From: Plectrocnemia conspersa
Lineage: Eukaryota > Arthropoda > Insecta > Trichoptera > Polycentropodidae
NCBI GenBank assembly: GCA_009617715.1
Contig: VTFK01000144.1
Location: 434,001-498,000, forward strand
Direction: 5' to 3'
Length of the DNA: 64,000 bases
The position numbers and the translations under genes were made by a program. Below the pieces are notes generated by a model. The model did not search any database. It was not told the origin of the DNA and worked only from the letters and a program-made list of their open reading frames with translations. Positions 44,471 through 56,865 of this stretch are shown piece by piece. Numbering within the stretch: position 1 is the first letter of the stretch; the number at the start of each line of letters is the position of its first letter.

Positions 44471-47400
44471 TTACCCTCCCTCTTGGCAGACTGTGATTTT
44501 GAATTTAATATATCTTTTTACAAAATTAGGATTTTTTGTTCATCTGATGTAGTACATATGTTAAAATTATTTTATTTTATTTTGCTATTAGATTTATATA
44601 ATTTTATAATATGCTGTATTATTTTTTAAAATACGACATTATTTAAACAGTTTGTGAATATTCAAGATTGCTTATTTATTACTCTTTAATTTAGATTATG
44701 CCTATTGAGAAAACTATTGCCTGATTTTTATTACTTTTATGTAATCTTTAGTAACATAATAGTTTGAAGCTCTACTTCAGGTTACTTTTAAAAGCGCTAT
44801 TACTAATCATATTATATAAAACTGTCCGCCCTTTAACCTAAGCTCGTCGTATTCTTCGGCTATTAACTTTCCCTATATATATACCTAATTTATTACCTAA
44901 CATTCGCCGACATTTGAAACTAAATCAAACCGCGAGAACACATGTATGTATAATACATAGTACGCACGTCAAGACTTTTGGAAACGTGTTGAACTTTAGC
45001 TACTATTCTAAATGGCCACCGTTGTCAGTGAATAGAAACCGTTCACCAGAAGATGTGTATGTGTGAGAGTGTTTGCTATGATGCTGTAGGATGCAGCACA
45101 CGTATGCTTAATTGCATTCTGCGCTTTTTAGAGTGTTGCTGACTCTCCAACGTGTGCTTATCCGACGCCGACGTGTAAATCGGGGAATAAAAAGTTTTAT
45201 GATGCTAACACGTGAGTTAGGTTGGTGTAAATCAAGCGAATTTAGTTGAATAATTTAATATAATAAAAATATTTTTTAGGATCATAAAATCAGTTTTTGA
45301 TAAGATTATTCCAATACACTAGAAATTTATTTATCAAAAAAAATAAATATTTTATCAAATAAATATTGAGGAAAATTTTAAATGATCTTTCAAATCGGCC
45401 ACAATAATTTTGAAAAGATCATTGACAAATCATGTGAATTTTTTTCATCCTATTCCATTCATGGCATTGCAATCTTTCAGTCATACTTTTACAACCAGTA
45501 TTTTTTTATTTATTATTACTCTCATTGTCTTATTTTGTATTTTTTCAACATCATATTGTATGTTTTATTAAACATAAATAATATAATTGCACAACTATTA
45601 AAATGAGGCTATTGTATTTTTTTTACATAACATATTTCTCATCTTATACAATATATATATATATTTATTATTATTACATAATTACAGTGCTCTTTAATTA
45701 AAATTATTTTTTCTTTAAATATATGATACACATATACAGTAATTTAAATGCATTTAATTCATAAGACCGCACTATCACCGATACAGTAAATTTGTCTGTA
45801 AAGAAATAATGTTCCCAATTTTAATTCCTGTAACACACAGTAAAAGATTAGTCTCTCTTATTATCAATATTAATTTAGAAGGCATTAATTCTATTAGTAG
45901 CATTATTTTAGAAGTCATTCGAAGGACCATTTCGAACAAATGAAATGAAATATAAACTCGTCTTAAAGTTCAAAGAGTGATCTTTAAACTAAACAATTGC
46001 GTTAATAATTGTTAACATATCGCGGACAACCTATTAGCACATCCCGAGAAGTTAATCGTACCGGAAATACTACCCTTTTGTGTAAAAAGGATACGCGATA
46101 GACAATGCGTTCTACCCCGCGCAAAATATTAATGATTTTCTACCTCTTTGTTAATAATCGCCAAAGATTTTAATCGTTTCTTAACACCTACTTTAAATTA
46201 GATTATGCTACAGAGTATACATTAGATTATTTTTTCAATTTTTAATTTACATTATTATTTTTAAAATATATACATATATTCTTAAAATAGCTACAAAAAA
46301 TGTTTTTTGTGCATAGTTGATTTTATCATTTTTTTATTGCTACGTGTCACATGTATCTCTATTTAATGCAGTTATCACTCTTTATTTGCGGGCGTGCGCT
46401 AACGGGCAATTTTGCTAGATTTGTAAGAAACGTGTGTTATGCTGTCGTATAGTAGATAATTATTTTTCGTTAATTTTAAATTATGTAACACACATTATTT
46501 AATTAAAGATAAGAGAAATATACAATTACACTATGTTTCCATGTAGATTTAAAAATATAATCTTAAATCTATCCTCTACACATTGTATGCAACGCTCGAG
46601 AATAATTACTCCTCTTTTAGAATCTGACAGGGTTAAACGCACGCATTGTATAATGAAAACAGCAATCTAACCCTGATCTGCATATCTAAATCTTTGTTCG
46701 CTGTTTTCAAAGCGAATTTTCAGCATAATGGGTTCTATCTCTTTAGTGACACACCATTCAACATTTTCTCTCACGTACTTATAATGTTATGGTTTGTTTA
46801 AAATTTTCCCATAAATGAATTGCGACACGCAAGCATATGAATAGTATTTACAAGCTTAATAAATTAATTCACTTATAATTATTTTGTCACTAGACACTGC
46901 ATATTATTACGAATGAAATATATATTATTACTGAAACGAATAAAATATATATTATTACTGAAACTGCAAAATATTTATTTAGGGGCTGAAAATATCGAAG
47001 CTAACCAAATAAGTACTAAAACCAAATCTCCAAACATCCCTTCAATTGCTTAATATTTCCAAAGAATTTTAAATATTATTTTGAGAAGTTTAATACGTCA
47101 TAGAAATTGTAACAGTCTAACATTTTTTAAATGGTGAAATTGTCTGAAGATACCACAAAATTTTCTCGTAAATAGTAATGAAGTCCAACATATTTAATGA
47201 CTAGCATATAGAAAGACATAGGGTCGAATCCTATATTAACATGGGACTAACAATTTGCGTCGGATGGATTAAAAGCCATTTTTTAATTAAAATTAAAATG
47301 CATTATTAACATATGCCAGCTTTTGCTTTAATTTAGTAAAAATAGTTAAACTGTAATTGCACATTTAATTATGAATTATTTCTAAATCTTTTATATAATT

Positions 47401-49639
47401 AAGATGATCTTTTTGTCACGTCTTATAATTGTAAAAGTTGAAAATTGAAGATTCGTTATATCAGGAATTCGTTATTTCGGTATTCGTTACAAAGATATTT
47501 CACTGTATCTTGTTTTGAAACCGTTACTTTTGTCATCTATAAAATAGATATTTTAAACTTACCTTTATGTAAATTTTACTATCGTTTTCGGTCGTGTAAC
47601 AACCCCTTATTAAAAGAAATAACACAACAAAAGCGACTAAGCAATAAAATTTAGGGGTAGCAAAAACTTAAGCATGGTTTAAATTAATAAAATTTATTTA
47701 ATAAAACCGCTTTAAAAAATAATTTATACAGTTAATTAAATATATTGCAAATTTTTATAATGTTGAAATATATTTATATATATTTTTTTCTGAAATGTAA
47801 AATTTTAGGATATATTTAATATTTTAGAATCTCAGAGTAGGTGTTTCTAGATATATTCCTGCCGGGCGTGAATAAGTTGACAACTCGAGATGCGTGACAT
47901 TTGCAATTATTCGGTTTTATCACAGATAAAATCATAGTGTAATGTTATATATAAATAATGTTATAAAATATCAGTGTCAGAAAAATAGTTCATAGTTAAT
48001 TACTTACAACGTTTATGTAATAATTTAAATGAAAGTACATATTAAATATTGCAATTTTTAATTCAGATATGTGACGAAATATTAGTATCTTCTAGATACT
48101 TATCACTTTTGGGCGCAACCAAGAGACGGCCTGCGGTCCATTTGCGTGAGAGTTTCAATTTATTTAAATGGCATCTTGACCTTCACTTTCGAAAAGCTGT
48201 CTGACCTTAAAGCTCGAGATGCGTAGTGTTCCATTATCGCAATAGCGTGCGAATCTATGAATTTGGATAAACGGATTAATTTTAAACGGAAGACAATGGA
48301 CCAATAACCGAATCACTGCACTCAATCCGATGATTTACCACAGTCAAGACAATGGTCTTCAAAACAGTTGAGAAATAGTCGATTTTGGAATCTGTTATGA
48401 TTGAACGTTGCGAAACGCAAAGTGGATCTCGATTTGGGCGTTTTATTTTTATATCGCAATTCATAATGCGCCATAAAAATGTTGCTTCAACGTGCATTAT
48501 AAATTTGAGTACCTTATAAAAATGTTAACATACTAAGGTAATATGTGAGTAAAAAAATGGATCAATGTTCAGTCGTATAAAAAATATATTGCACGACTCC
48601 TTGATTATGATGTCACTAGTAATAAAATTAAATCAGTTAAAAAAATAAATGAAGAGTATCTATAAAATTTTATATGTTTATTACTACAATAATAATAAAT
48701 ATAATTTACTGATCGATTAATAAGTAAAAATATTTTTAATGAAATCTGAACAAGATATATTAAAATAATTGGTAAATAAGTTTATCTTAATTGTAACCAC
48801 TTCAAATATGTATTATTTCACTCACGACTATCTTCATGATTTATTTAACTAAAGAACGACGTATTATTCTTTTTTAGAAATTTTAAATATGGCAAGGAGG
48901 GCCCTACATAGTGTACTACATATTATTTATACAAGTCCTAGAAATTCGTGGAAATCGTAGAAATATTTATACCAACTAAAAAAATCTATTATACAATAAG
49001 CAAAAATACATATTTTATTTTTGCTGGACAAAATAATTTTAATAAGGACCAAAACATTTAGGGACAAATCAGATAGTCTATTTATAATTTTCGTAGTGAA
49101 TATTACTGCCGTTAAGAATACTTGCTCGCTTTTATGTCTAAAATATAAATATATTATTGATAAATTTGGACAGAGGATTTTTCGTCTTGATTTTTTCGAT
49201 TTTATATTTTAATCCGTCGAAAGCCTGGCTTTTATTCAAATAAGTAGTAGTGTAATATTTCATCTCTAGTATTTTTTTATTGATCTTTTTTGCCATTTAG
49301 TGTATTTTTCTATTTGCTATGCTCTTGCAGAAAGACGAATTGATGCTTAGAGATTATCTCTCGTTCTGGTAGTATTGCAGTAAATTCTCAAACATTTTTT
49401 TGATAAAATAGACAAGACTAATTCGACTGTAAGATTTTACGTCTTCTGTGTTCTTTCTTGATTTTAGAATTAGGATAACTTGTGCCATATTTCATTGGGT
49501 TACAAAATATTGGAGTCTATTATTGCTTTGATTATTGTAATTATTTTGACACTCTTTTCCAGTAGTTCTTCAAGCAGCTTTAATATTATTAAATCATACC
49601 CGGGAGCTTTTTTTAATGTTAAGGTCTTTTTTATTTATG
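44471..49639. other. Intergenic, repeat-rich
   Basis: No gene seen. Short ATTATTACTGAAAC units are doubled at 46920-46970. 45625-45700 is similar to 52450-52520 ('cataacatatttc.catc...attacagtgctcttta'), an old dispersed repeat. 45000-45200 and 48090-48260 are locally less AT-rich with no open frame worth calling. Confidence 0.5.
47180..47300 (+). repeat. Possible SINE-like sequence with B-box variant
   Basis: GGGTCGAATCC at 47221-47231 is one base from the B-box consensus, with 'atgactagcatatagaaaga' 20-40 nt upstream in place of an A box. The flanks give 'gacatagggtc...cctatattaac', a short pairing stem as in a T-arm. The evidence is slight. Confidence 0.3.
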
Positions 49640-50280
49640 AAATTAATTATCGTTAAAATTTTAAAATTTTATAAATATGCTGTGCTAAATTACTGATCAA
49701 TAAGGGCGTCAAAAGAATATGCTAAATTTATTAATACATATTTTTTGAGCAGAGACGTCATTTCAGCTTTTTTTAATCAGCATAATTAATATTAGCTGTG
49801 ATTGAATTAATTCAGAATAAGTTATGGAAACACTTCAAAATACATCATTTTTAAACGAATTTGATATACATAAAGATTAGATTTGTATCGGTATTTTTTT
49901 GTGTGGATTTGCATAACAATAATATATATAGAAATAAATTAACTACGACCAAATTATTAAACTAATTGAAAAATTAGCACAAAAACGTAACACGTAATTA
50001 ATAATTTTAGTTTTTAAAATAGGTGCTAAACAATAATAAAAGGTGGGCCTTCCCAACATTTTGTTGTGTTCAACTAAAAAAATCTGGGAGTTTCGGTCAT
50101 AGTAGATACGGCTGATAAACATTTTATTCAAAATGTTTTTCGAATGCCTAGAAGCATTTTTTTGTTGAGAAGAAGCGTCTCATCGTCTTGCATTTCGAAA
50201 AAAAATTTAGGCGCGCAAAGAATATGGATCTTGGAGCTGCACTAGTGACCACCTGTGTTTCTCAAGTATAATTTATTTAT
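49640..50280 (+). repeat. Dispersed repeat related to the 26.3-27.0 kb element
   Basis: This stretch shares, in the same order and orientation, several blocks with 26440-26910: 'agggcgtcaaaa..agaatatgctaaatt', 'gacgt.atttcagctttttt', 'tcggtcatag', 'atgtttttcga' and 'gcgtctc'. Divergence and indels are considerable, so both are old copies of one family. No coding sequence is visible in it. Confidence 0.65.
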
Positions 50281-53200
50281 AAAATTATGTTATACTAGTG
50301 AAAATATAAATTCACTGTTATATAAATATATAATTAAATACAGTTTTTCTTAGTGTTGTATTTGTGACAAACGTTCAGATTACCACGGTTATTAGTCTTT
50401 ACAAGTATAGTCTTTCACCTAAAATTTTTTGAAACAATGTACTAAAAATGTCATAGTTTTCAACGTCGCGTCGGTATTACTTCACTAGAACTAATCTAAA
50501 CAACGGTGATGAAAAACACATTTCCGTCCCTTTCAACATTCTCTCAGCAAATACGCCATCATAACACGTACACCGAACATACATAAACACGTGAAAATTT
50601 TTCAAAAAGTGTCTATGTATAATACATATGCATGTATGTACACACTATGCACAAAACAAACCGTCACACAATAACAGTCAAAGCAAATTGTTACGTGCGC
50701 CTTTTTCGCACGGCAATACAAGTGGCACAATGGCCACAAGAAGATTTTGCCAGCGATATTTTCCCATGATGAAAGATTGCGATTCACACACGCCCAGGTA
50801 TAGAAAATAATAATAACGATAGGGCGAAGACATACACAGATTGCTTGTGTAGGCCGCAAACGTAGCAATAACCGACACGCGCTTTTTCCTCTCCTTTGGA
50901 GACACAAACCGTTTGTGGGAGACAAATTTTACCTTCACACCTGAACGGACACACGGGCACTAGGTATGATACAAGGTGTACCATAAAACATTCTTATTGT
51001 TTCAGTTGTTTTTTTAAGGATTTTTTGGCATATAAATTATAAGGATATGGCTACTAAAAAGCAACGGTAATGACCTTCACTTTTTTAACCTTAAAAGTTC
51101 AGTATAAATTTGTTTAAGTACAAGGTATATAATACAATTACACGATCCTATTTATTTTTATTTGTAGTATATTTTTGGCAATTCACCTTCTGTACGATAT
51201 GCTAGCTCGTAGCGTTTCCGAATATGAGTCCATCGTTGTTAAAAATAATTAAAAAAAACTTTCTCTACAAAAGAGGGATCCGTATTTGTATCCTAGTGCC
51301 TTTTTTTATCGGAACGTTTGGATATAATTCATTGCATTTTTGGCATAGCGTTCAATCAATGAAGCACTATATAAAGTGTCGATGCCCTGTCATGCTTTGG
51401 GACTTTCGGCTACAGGCTTTAGAGTGCCCAAAAGTATTGCGATTGCATCCCTTATTCTTGTCCGTCGCAGTCAGATTGTCAGCACTTGAGAACGAGCTTG
51501 TCAAGCAGAAGGATGTTTTCGGCGATAGCATTAAAGAGCTAAAAACAATATATGGAATGGTGCTCATCATATATTTTAAGTGTGTAGCGTAATCGTTTTT
51601 AAATATTTATTGTTTGTATAATAACCATCATGACGCATTGGGGAAACCTGTTAAACCAAGATGGTCAAATTTGTAATAAAAAAATAAATAAAATAGATAA
51701 TAATTACTAATTTTCTTAATATTACATAATCGTTTTTACGAATAATTTTTTTTTATGGGACGCACAGTATATAAAGGGTACGGGCGTACATACCTTGCGA
51801 CCTTAACAATTGAACCCGAAGCGATCCCGTGAAATTGCGCACGGATGAAAACGCGGCCAAAGCGATCCTTTGAGATTAATCATTTTTGGGAAAAACGTAT
51901 TAAAGACACACGCTTGGAATTTTGATGCATTGTGTACTGGAAAAACGCTTAAAATTATTCAGTTTGAAAAATGGCTTGCAGTGGATCAGATCAAATCGGA
52001 ATGCAGCGCCGTTTTATGAAATCTAAAAAGGTAAACCTCTGGTTTTTGAAACACAAAAACTTATTATTTTGTACATTTTTAGTGTTACATATAGTTATTT
52101 TGAATTAGCCTTCTTTACTTTTATTATAAGAAATAATAAATCAAATAAACGCATCAATGTCACTCTTTACAAAAATGAAAATATATGGAAATCATCATAT
52201 TATATATGTACATGAGGGGCGGGTGGTGTCGTACTTTCCCACCCGATCGGTCGCGTGTTAAGTGACGAGAGTGAATGAGAGATGAGGGCATGCGGACCGC
52301 ATGCTCTTATATTTTTTTTATAACTATTCTCACTGACTTATATTGTAAATTTTGTAACGTTGCATTACCTAATTCATTAAGCAAACAATATTGTGCATAC
52401 TAATTTAAATGAGGAAATATATTACTATTGCAGATTGTTCTTTTTAATGAATTTACACATAACATATTTCCCATCCTAGACAATACACCTATTTTTTATT
52501 AATGAATAATTATAGTGTTCTTTAAAATTTAATAAGGATTTCTGGTTACAGATGCAAATGATGTCATGCTAGAATTTAAAAACACATCCGATTTTTTTGC
52601 TAAGGCGTTTCTAGACTGAAGGCTTTATTGTGGAAGCACAGTCTCTTCATTGTTTAGATTTGCAACTTAGTATGCATAAGAATATTTAAAAACAAATCAC
52701 TGTAACTGCCGAAATTCCAGAAATAACTCATATATACGAATTCATATTATAGTGCTGTGGACTTTTTCAATAGCTGGTTTTGTTTTTTTATGTATATTTT
52801 AAAGTAATATAAATTAAGTCTGTCTTAAGAGATTTATTATGGTAATATTTTTTGATCATACTCAGTTGTAGTTAATGCAATATACTGCTGACAATAAAAC
52901 TCACTTTAACTGCAACTAAATTAAAAATAAAATCTATCATTATATGATAAAATATGTGTTAAACGATGAGTTAAAAACAATTTACCATTGATTGAGATAT
53001 AAAGTATATTATAACTTTTTCTGAGCTTAACCTTGATCTTAAATACTATTAAGAATATCTAAAAAACAAGACAATAAAATTCTTGATCCGCCTCATGTTT
53101 ACAAACATTGTTTTATTTATTACATTATTAAAAAACACTAACTAAATATCCGATCCTCATTCAGATAGACTAGTTTATTATTAATTTAGTTCGTGATAAA

Positions 53201-53512
53201 AACACATGTAGTTATACGGAAATGTTAGCGAAGTCTCAAATAAAAAAAAACTTGATTTATACGTGTCAGATAACGCTCGAATCTGCCGAGATTTACATGA
53301 TGCAATTTCGTGTAATTGATGTGAGAATTCAATTATGAAAATATCAAGTCACGAAAGCGCAATTAACGATGTCGCATATGTACACGTTGCGAAATTCCTT
53401 AATGTGCCATATTAAATTGAATATCAGATTTAATCGAATGGTATCAAATGTCATCTTAGATTTATGTGGCTTATATGAGATTAGTGAGTAATATGTGTGT
53501 ATATTTTTTCAG
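50281..53512. other. Intergenic, upstream of the 53.5-kb gene
   Basis: No convincing gene. 50500-50990 is richer in G/C with short open frames on both strands. 50970-51600 begins 'tacaaggtgtaccataaaac', a phrase typical of transposon ends, and carries a 122-codon plus-strand frame (51224-51592) containing 'ALENELVKQKDVFGDSIKEL' that I cannot assign. It may be transposon-derived. Confidence 0.4.
52220..52304. other. GC-rich patch with two adjacent hairpins
   Basis: CGGGTGG (52220-52226) pairs with CCACCCG (52239-52245), and GCATGCGG (52288-52295) pairs with CCGCATGC (52297-52304) around a single A. The patch stands out in AT-rich surroundings and also holds 'gatcggtcgcgtg'. No open reading frame crosses it. 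Confidence 0.55.
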
Positions 53513-53540
53513 ATAAGGAAGAGAAACAAACAGGAAGGAG

Positions 53541-56500
53541 ATGAGATTTACGACATGGAAGTTTTACCCTTTGGTGCTCGTGCAAATTCTCTTGCAAGAA
53601 TCGAGGGTTGTTAACTCGCAGCAACAAAAGTTCTTGGCAGAATACGTACCGCAGAATCCCAGGAGTTCTGCGGCGGTACAATTCGTTAATCAGTTCAGAA
53701 ATAGTAATGTTCAGAGGTAAGCAATGATTCGAAAATACACATGATTCAGGCCGCACATCCTTTCATATTAACATATAGCAGATGCTATGGCGATGTTCAA
53801 GGATTTTGATAGAGGTGATCGTGAGGTTGCCATTGGGCTACTGTTATTATATATAATTATAACAGTTTCACTCGATTATATTGAGATAATAATGGGTTTG
53901 AAACTAGCTTAGACATGCATGAATCTTTATTTGGTAAAATAAGAAATACGTCTAATGGGATGTAATATTATATATATATTTGTACCATTTTATTCGTTTG
54001 ATGGGGAAACATCGTTTTTTTGTACCGTTACTGATTTTACCCACGTAAAAATGTTTTTTTTATTATTATTAAATAAGTAACAATTTTGCTGTCGTTTCAA
54101 TATAATTGTGATCAGTGATTCTGATAGTGTTTTTTGTGAAATTTTTAATATTTCAAGGGAGTGAATGAAGTTTAAGATCCTATACAATTATAAAATTAAA
54201 AACGTGTCGCAAACTTGAGATTTTTTTTACTGTAAATAAAAATATAAGCTAGCAATAATGTGACAAATATAAGCTAGGAATTTTCAATAGGTTTTCAAAT
54301 AAGAGCAATTCAATTAAATATTTTTATAACAAACCGATTTTTTAAATACTTATTACTCATGAACTGACAACCCTTTTGTTGCTGAGCCTTTTATGATTAC
54401 TATTTATATATTGATAAAAATAATTAGATGTTAGAGTACGCTCGGGATAAGGATTCCGGTTTGTTATTGTGTGCGTGAACTGTGTGGCTCAACACAATTA
54501 CGCTCAGAATATTTAATTTTTTTATTTTAAAAGAAAATATATGTTTATTTAACATACATAAATCTGAGCTAAGTTGGAAATTTCAACAGACAATTAAAAA
54601 TATATTATATAATCGAAGAAACCAGACATTGATGTCATTAATTAAATATTTGCAAAATTCAAAATCTTTCACTAGTCAAAAAAATAATGAAGTCTTTAGC
54701 TATTCTTCAAAAGCAAAAAGATATAAAATGGGGAAAGAAATTATTCGCAGATTGTTTAATGGCTCGACGACTCTATTAAATCATTAGAATCCATTGAATT
54801 AATTAAAAAATTATCATTGGCGCAACGATAAGAATAATAACTTTTTTAAGCCTTACAGATAATAGTGTAAAAAAACCAACAACGTACGGATTAATGGAAA
54901 AATAATTAAAATATCTTAATCCACGGGTAAGAGAACAAATAACTTGCAGTGTATATTTGAAGCCTTGATATCAATTAACCCAGATATGCCCAAGAAATTT
55001 TGTTCTCTTAAAATTTCATTTATAAATAAAAAACAGTGGCACGAGTTTAGTGACCTACCCATGGGACAGTGGGCATATCTGGGTTAAACCAATATCAACA
55101 CAAAATTATTTAAAATAAACCACTAGGAAAGGTCGAGCTTCTGTGCCACACTGCCCTTTAATGACGAATACCAGCGTTGACGAATCAGTGACTGTCCTTA
55201 AAAGAGAAAGCGAGACAACGAAGTACACGCTACATCGCTTCTCCCTCTCATATACATGTACACGCACACAATAACAAACCGGCATCCTTATCCCGAGCGT
55301 ACTCTAGTTATCCTTAAATCAATTAGCAAAAGTCGATATATTGGATTTCAGCAAATAATAGGTTAAACTAGATATTTTTTCAAGCATTATATTGTTGTTT
55401 TTTTTAATTGTTTTGTATTGTATTTTTCTTTGTTTTAATAAAAACAAGTACTCATTTTTTATTAACATTTCATACAAGTCAATCTCGTAAATAAAAAGTT
55501 TTTAACTGAAGATTTATGATATATTAATAAAAGTGGTATTTTCTATATCTTATATAAAATGTATTTTATTAGGTTGTGTAACTTAATTTAATTTTAAATG
55601 CGTCTGCCTGGTTTTGGTTAAATTTTATAGGTCGAAGTCATATACCTTGTTCAGTGTGACGTAAATGGTATTGTATTATAAAGCTTTTATAGCTATGTTA
55701 ATTTAATAAATTATTATTTAATAGTATAAAAATGAAATGAAATTTAAAAATCTCTAAAATTAAATAATCATACATTTATTACTAAATTTTGTATAACATA
55801 AAACTAAGCAGTAATCCATTATTATAAAAAAATTTGTCCACTAATAATATTTTTTGTATTCATTGATATCATATTTCACTGTCGGTATTTTTGTATTTCA
55901 TATGTCGACATCGCTTATAAAACATTGTTCTAATGATTCTTTATTGTTGTTTTTCTACGTTTTCATATCAAATTGTAAACGTTTCCTATGTCGAAACAAG
56001 CGATTCGCATTATTTACGACTATATACCTAATGCCACTAGTACGGACCAATAAGTCAATGCTAACGCCCAAGCACGCCTCACAGTGCTAAAGGTCACAAG
56101 TTAACACCCACAATTTGACCACAATATAATCTGACGTTTATTTACCTCTCTCTAATACACAATAAGTGTTTACATTTAGCAGTATCAGACAATGTTCAAA
56201 AGAGATTCTGATCTGATGATTCTACTCTTATTAATTTCTTTATAGCAATTCCACGACCATCGCTAAATAAATGATTTCTTTTTTAAACACTGATTCATCG
56301 CAACAATGCACCGGCTAACACCACAGCATTAAGTTCCAACTACTTATTTTTTTCACTTGAATTAAAAAAAAATAATCACATGAATTATATCTACGAGTAA
56401 GTCATATGAAAATGCAATTGCTATATAGAAAACCAATTTAATGATGAATTTCTCTATGAATATAGTGTATGTATATAGTACAATTGTATGTTCATCTTTT

Positions 56501-56865
56501 AGGAATGGTCCAGTGCTATTTCCAAGCGATTCCGGACCCCCTCCCAGGACTCCTTTGATAGTCACGTCGAGACCTTTGCCCCAGAGAGTGGACAGTGCTA
56601 GCGACAATGGACAGAATCGGAATCAGAAAGGTCAGAGTGTCGATTATGGCCGAACCAGTCCCGATTACGTAGATTACAGTTCGAATGCTGCCATTCGAAA
56701 CTTAGGCCAGTCGATCAGCGCTCTGCATTTAGTTAATCTAGGCCTGGTGGCGACGAACGATAGCGCCAGAGCAAATTTTTTGGACAAACACCCTATGCGG
56801 CTGTTGCCAAAAAGCTAAAGCCTCTAACGCCAAATCATGCCAGGAAGGCGTACACTTCGATTGAG
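53541..56865 (+). CDS. Unrecognised, possibly secreted protein, first two coding exons
   Basis: Exon 53541-53716 (acceptor of a 5' UTR exon at 53511-53512) begins MRFTTWKFYPLVLVQILLQE, a plausible though not strongly hydrophobic signal peptide, then a glutamine-rich start QQQKFLAEYVPQNPRSSAAV. It joins in phase 2 to exon 56503-56865, which reads GPVLFPSDSGPPPRTP and then a low-complexity Asn/Gln/Ser stretch, YGRTSPDYVDYSSNAAIRNL and SISALHLVNLGLVA. In this frame a TAA occurs at 56816-56818. Just downstream of a T6 run at 56776-56781 another frame is open through to a good donor (gtatgtg at 56866), reading GQTPYAAVAKKLKPLTPNHA. The simplest reading is a missing T and a gene that goes on beyond the window. 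I recognise no domain. The phase-matched junction and the long open second exon support coding. Confidence 0.6.
54431..55306. mobile_element. 876-bp inverted-repeat transposon, TA-flanked
   Basis: The left arm 54432-54476 and the right arm 55261-55305 are inverted repeats of 45 bp with one mismatch (T versus G in the middle). The tips read GAGTACGCTCGGGATAAGG. TA dinucleotides lie at both tips, as in Tc1/mariner-type insertions. The inside has a 101-codon open frame (54482-54787, +) that I cannot match to a transposase, so the element is probably non-autonomous. It has itself received a smaller insertion at 54975-55087. Confidence 0.85.
54975..55087. mobile_element. 113-bp MITE with perfect 14-bp inverted ends, nested
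   Basis: TTAA at 54975-54978, then CCCAGATATGCCCA (54979-54992), and its exact complement TGGGCATATCTGGG (55070-55083) followed by TTAA (55084-55087). Perfect ends with TTAA duplications indicate a young piggyBac-type MITE. It lies inside the larger 54431-55306 element. Confidence 0.9.

Larger units (their letters stand above)
53717..56502 (+). other. Intron of the unrecognised 53.5-kb gene
   Basis: 2.8 kb with donor gtaagc at 53717 and acceptor ttttag at 56497-56502. It holds the nested transposons at 54431-55306 and is otherwise AT-rich and non-coding. Confidence 0.55.

Noticed and set aside
51224..51592. 122-codon plus-strand frame
   Set aside because: Open frame but no recognised family, and it lies in sequence that looks transposon-derived; not called as a gene.
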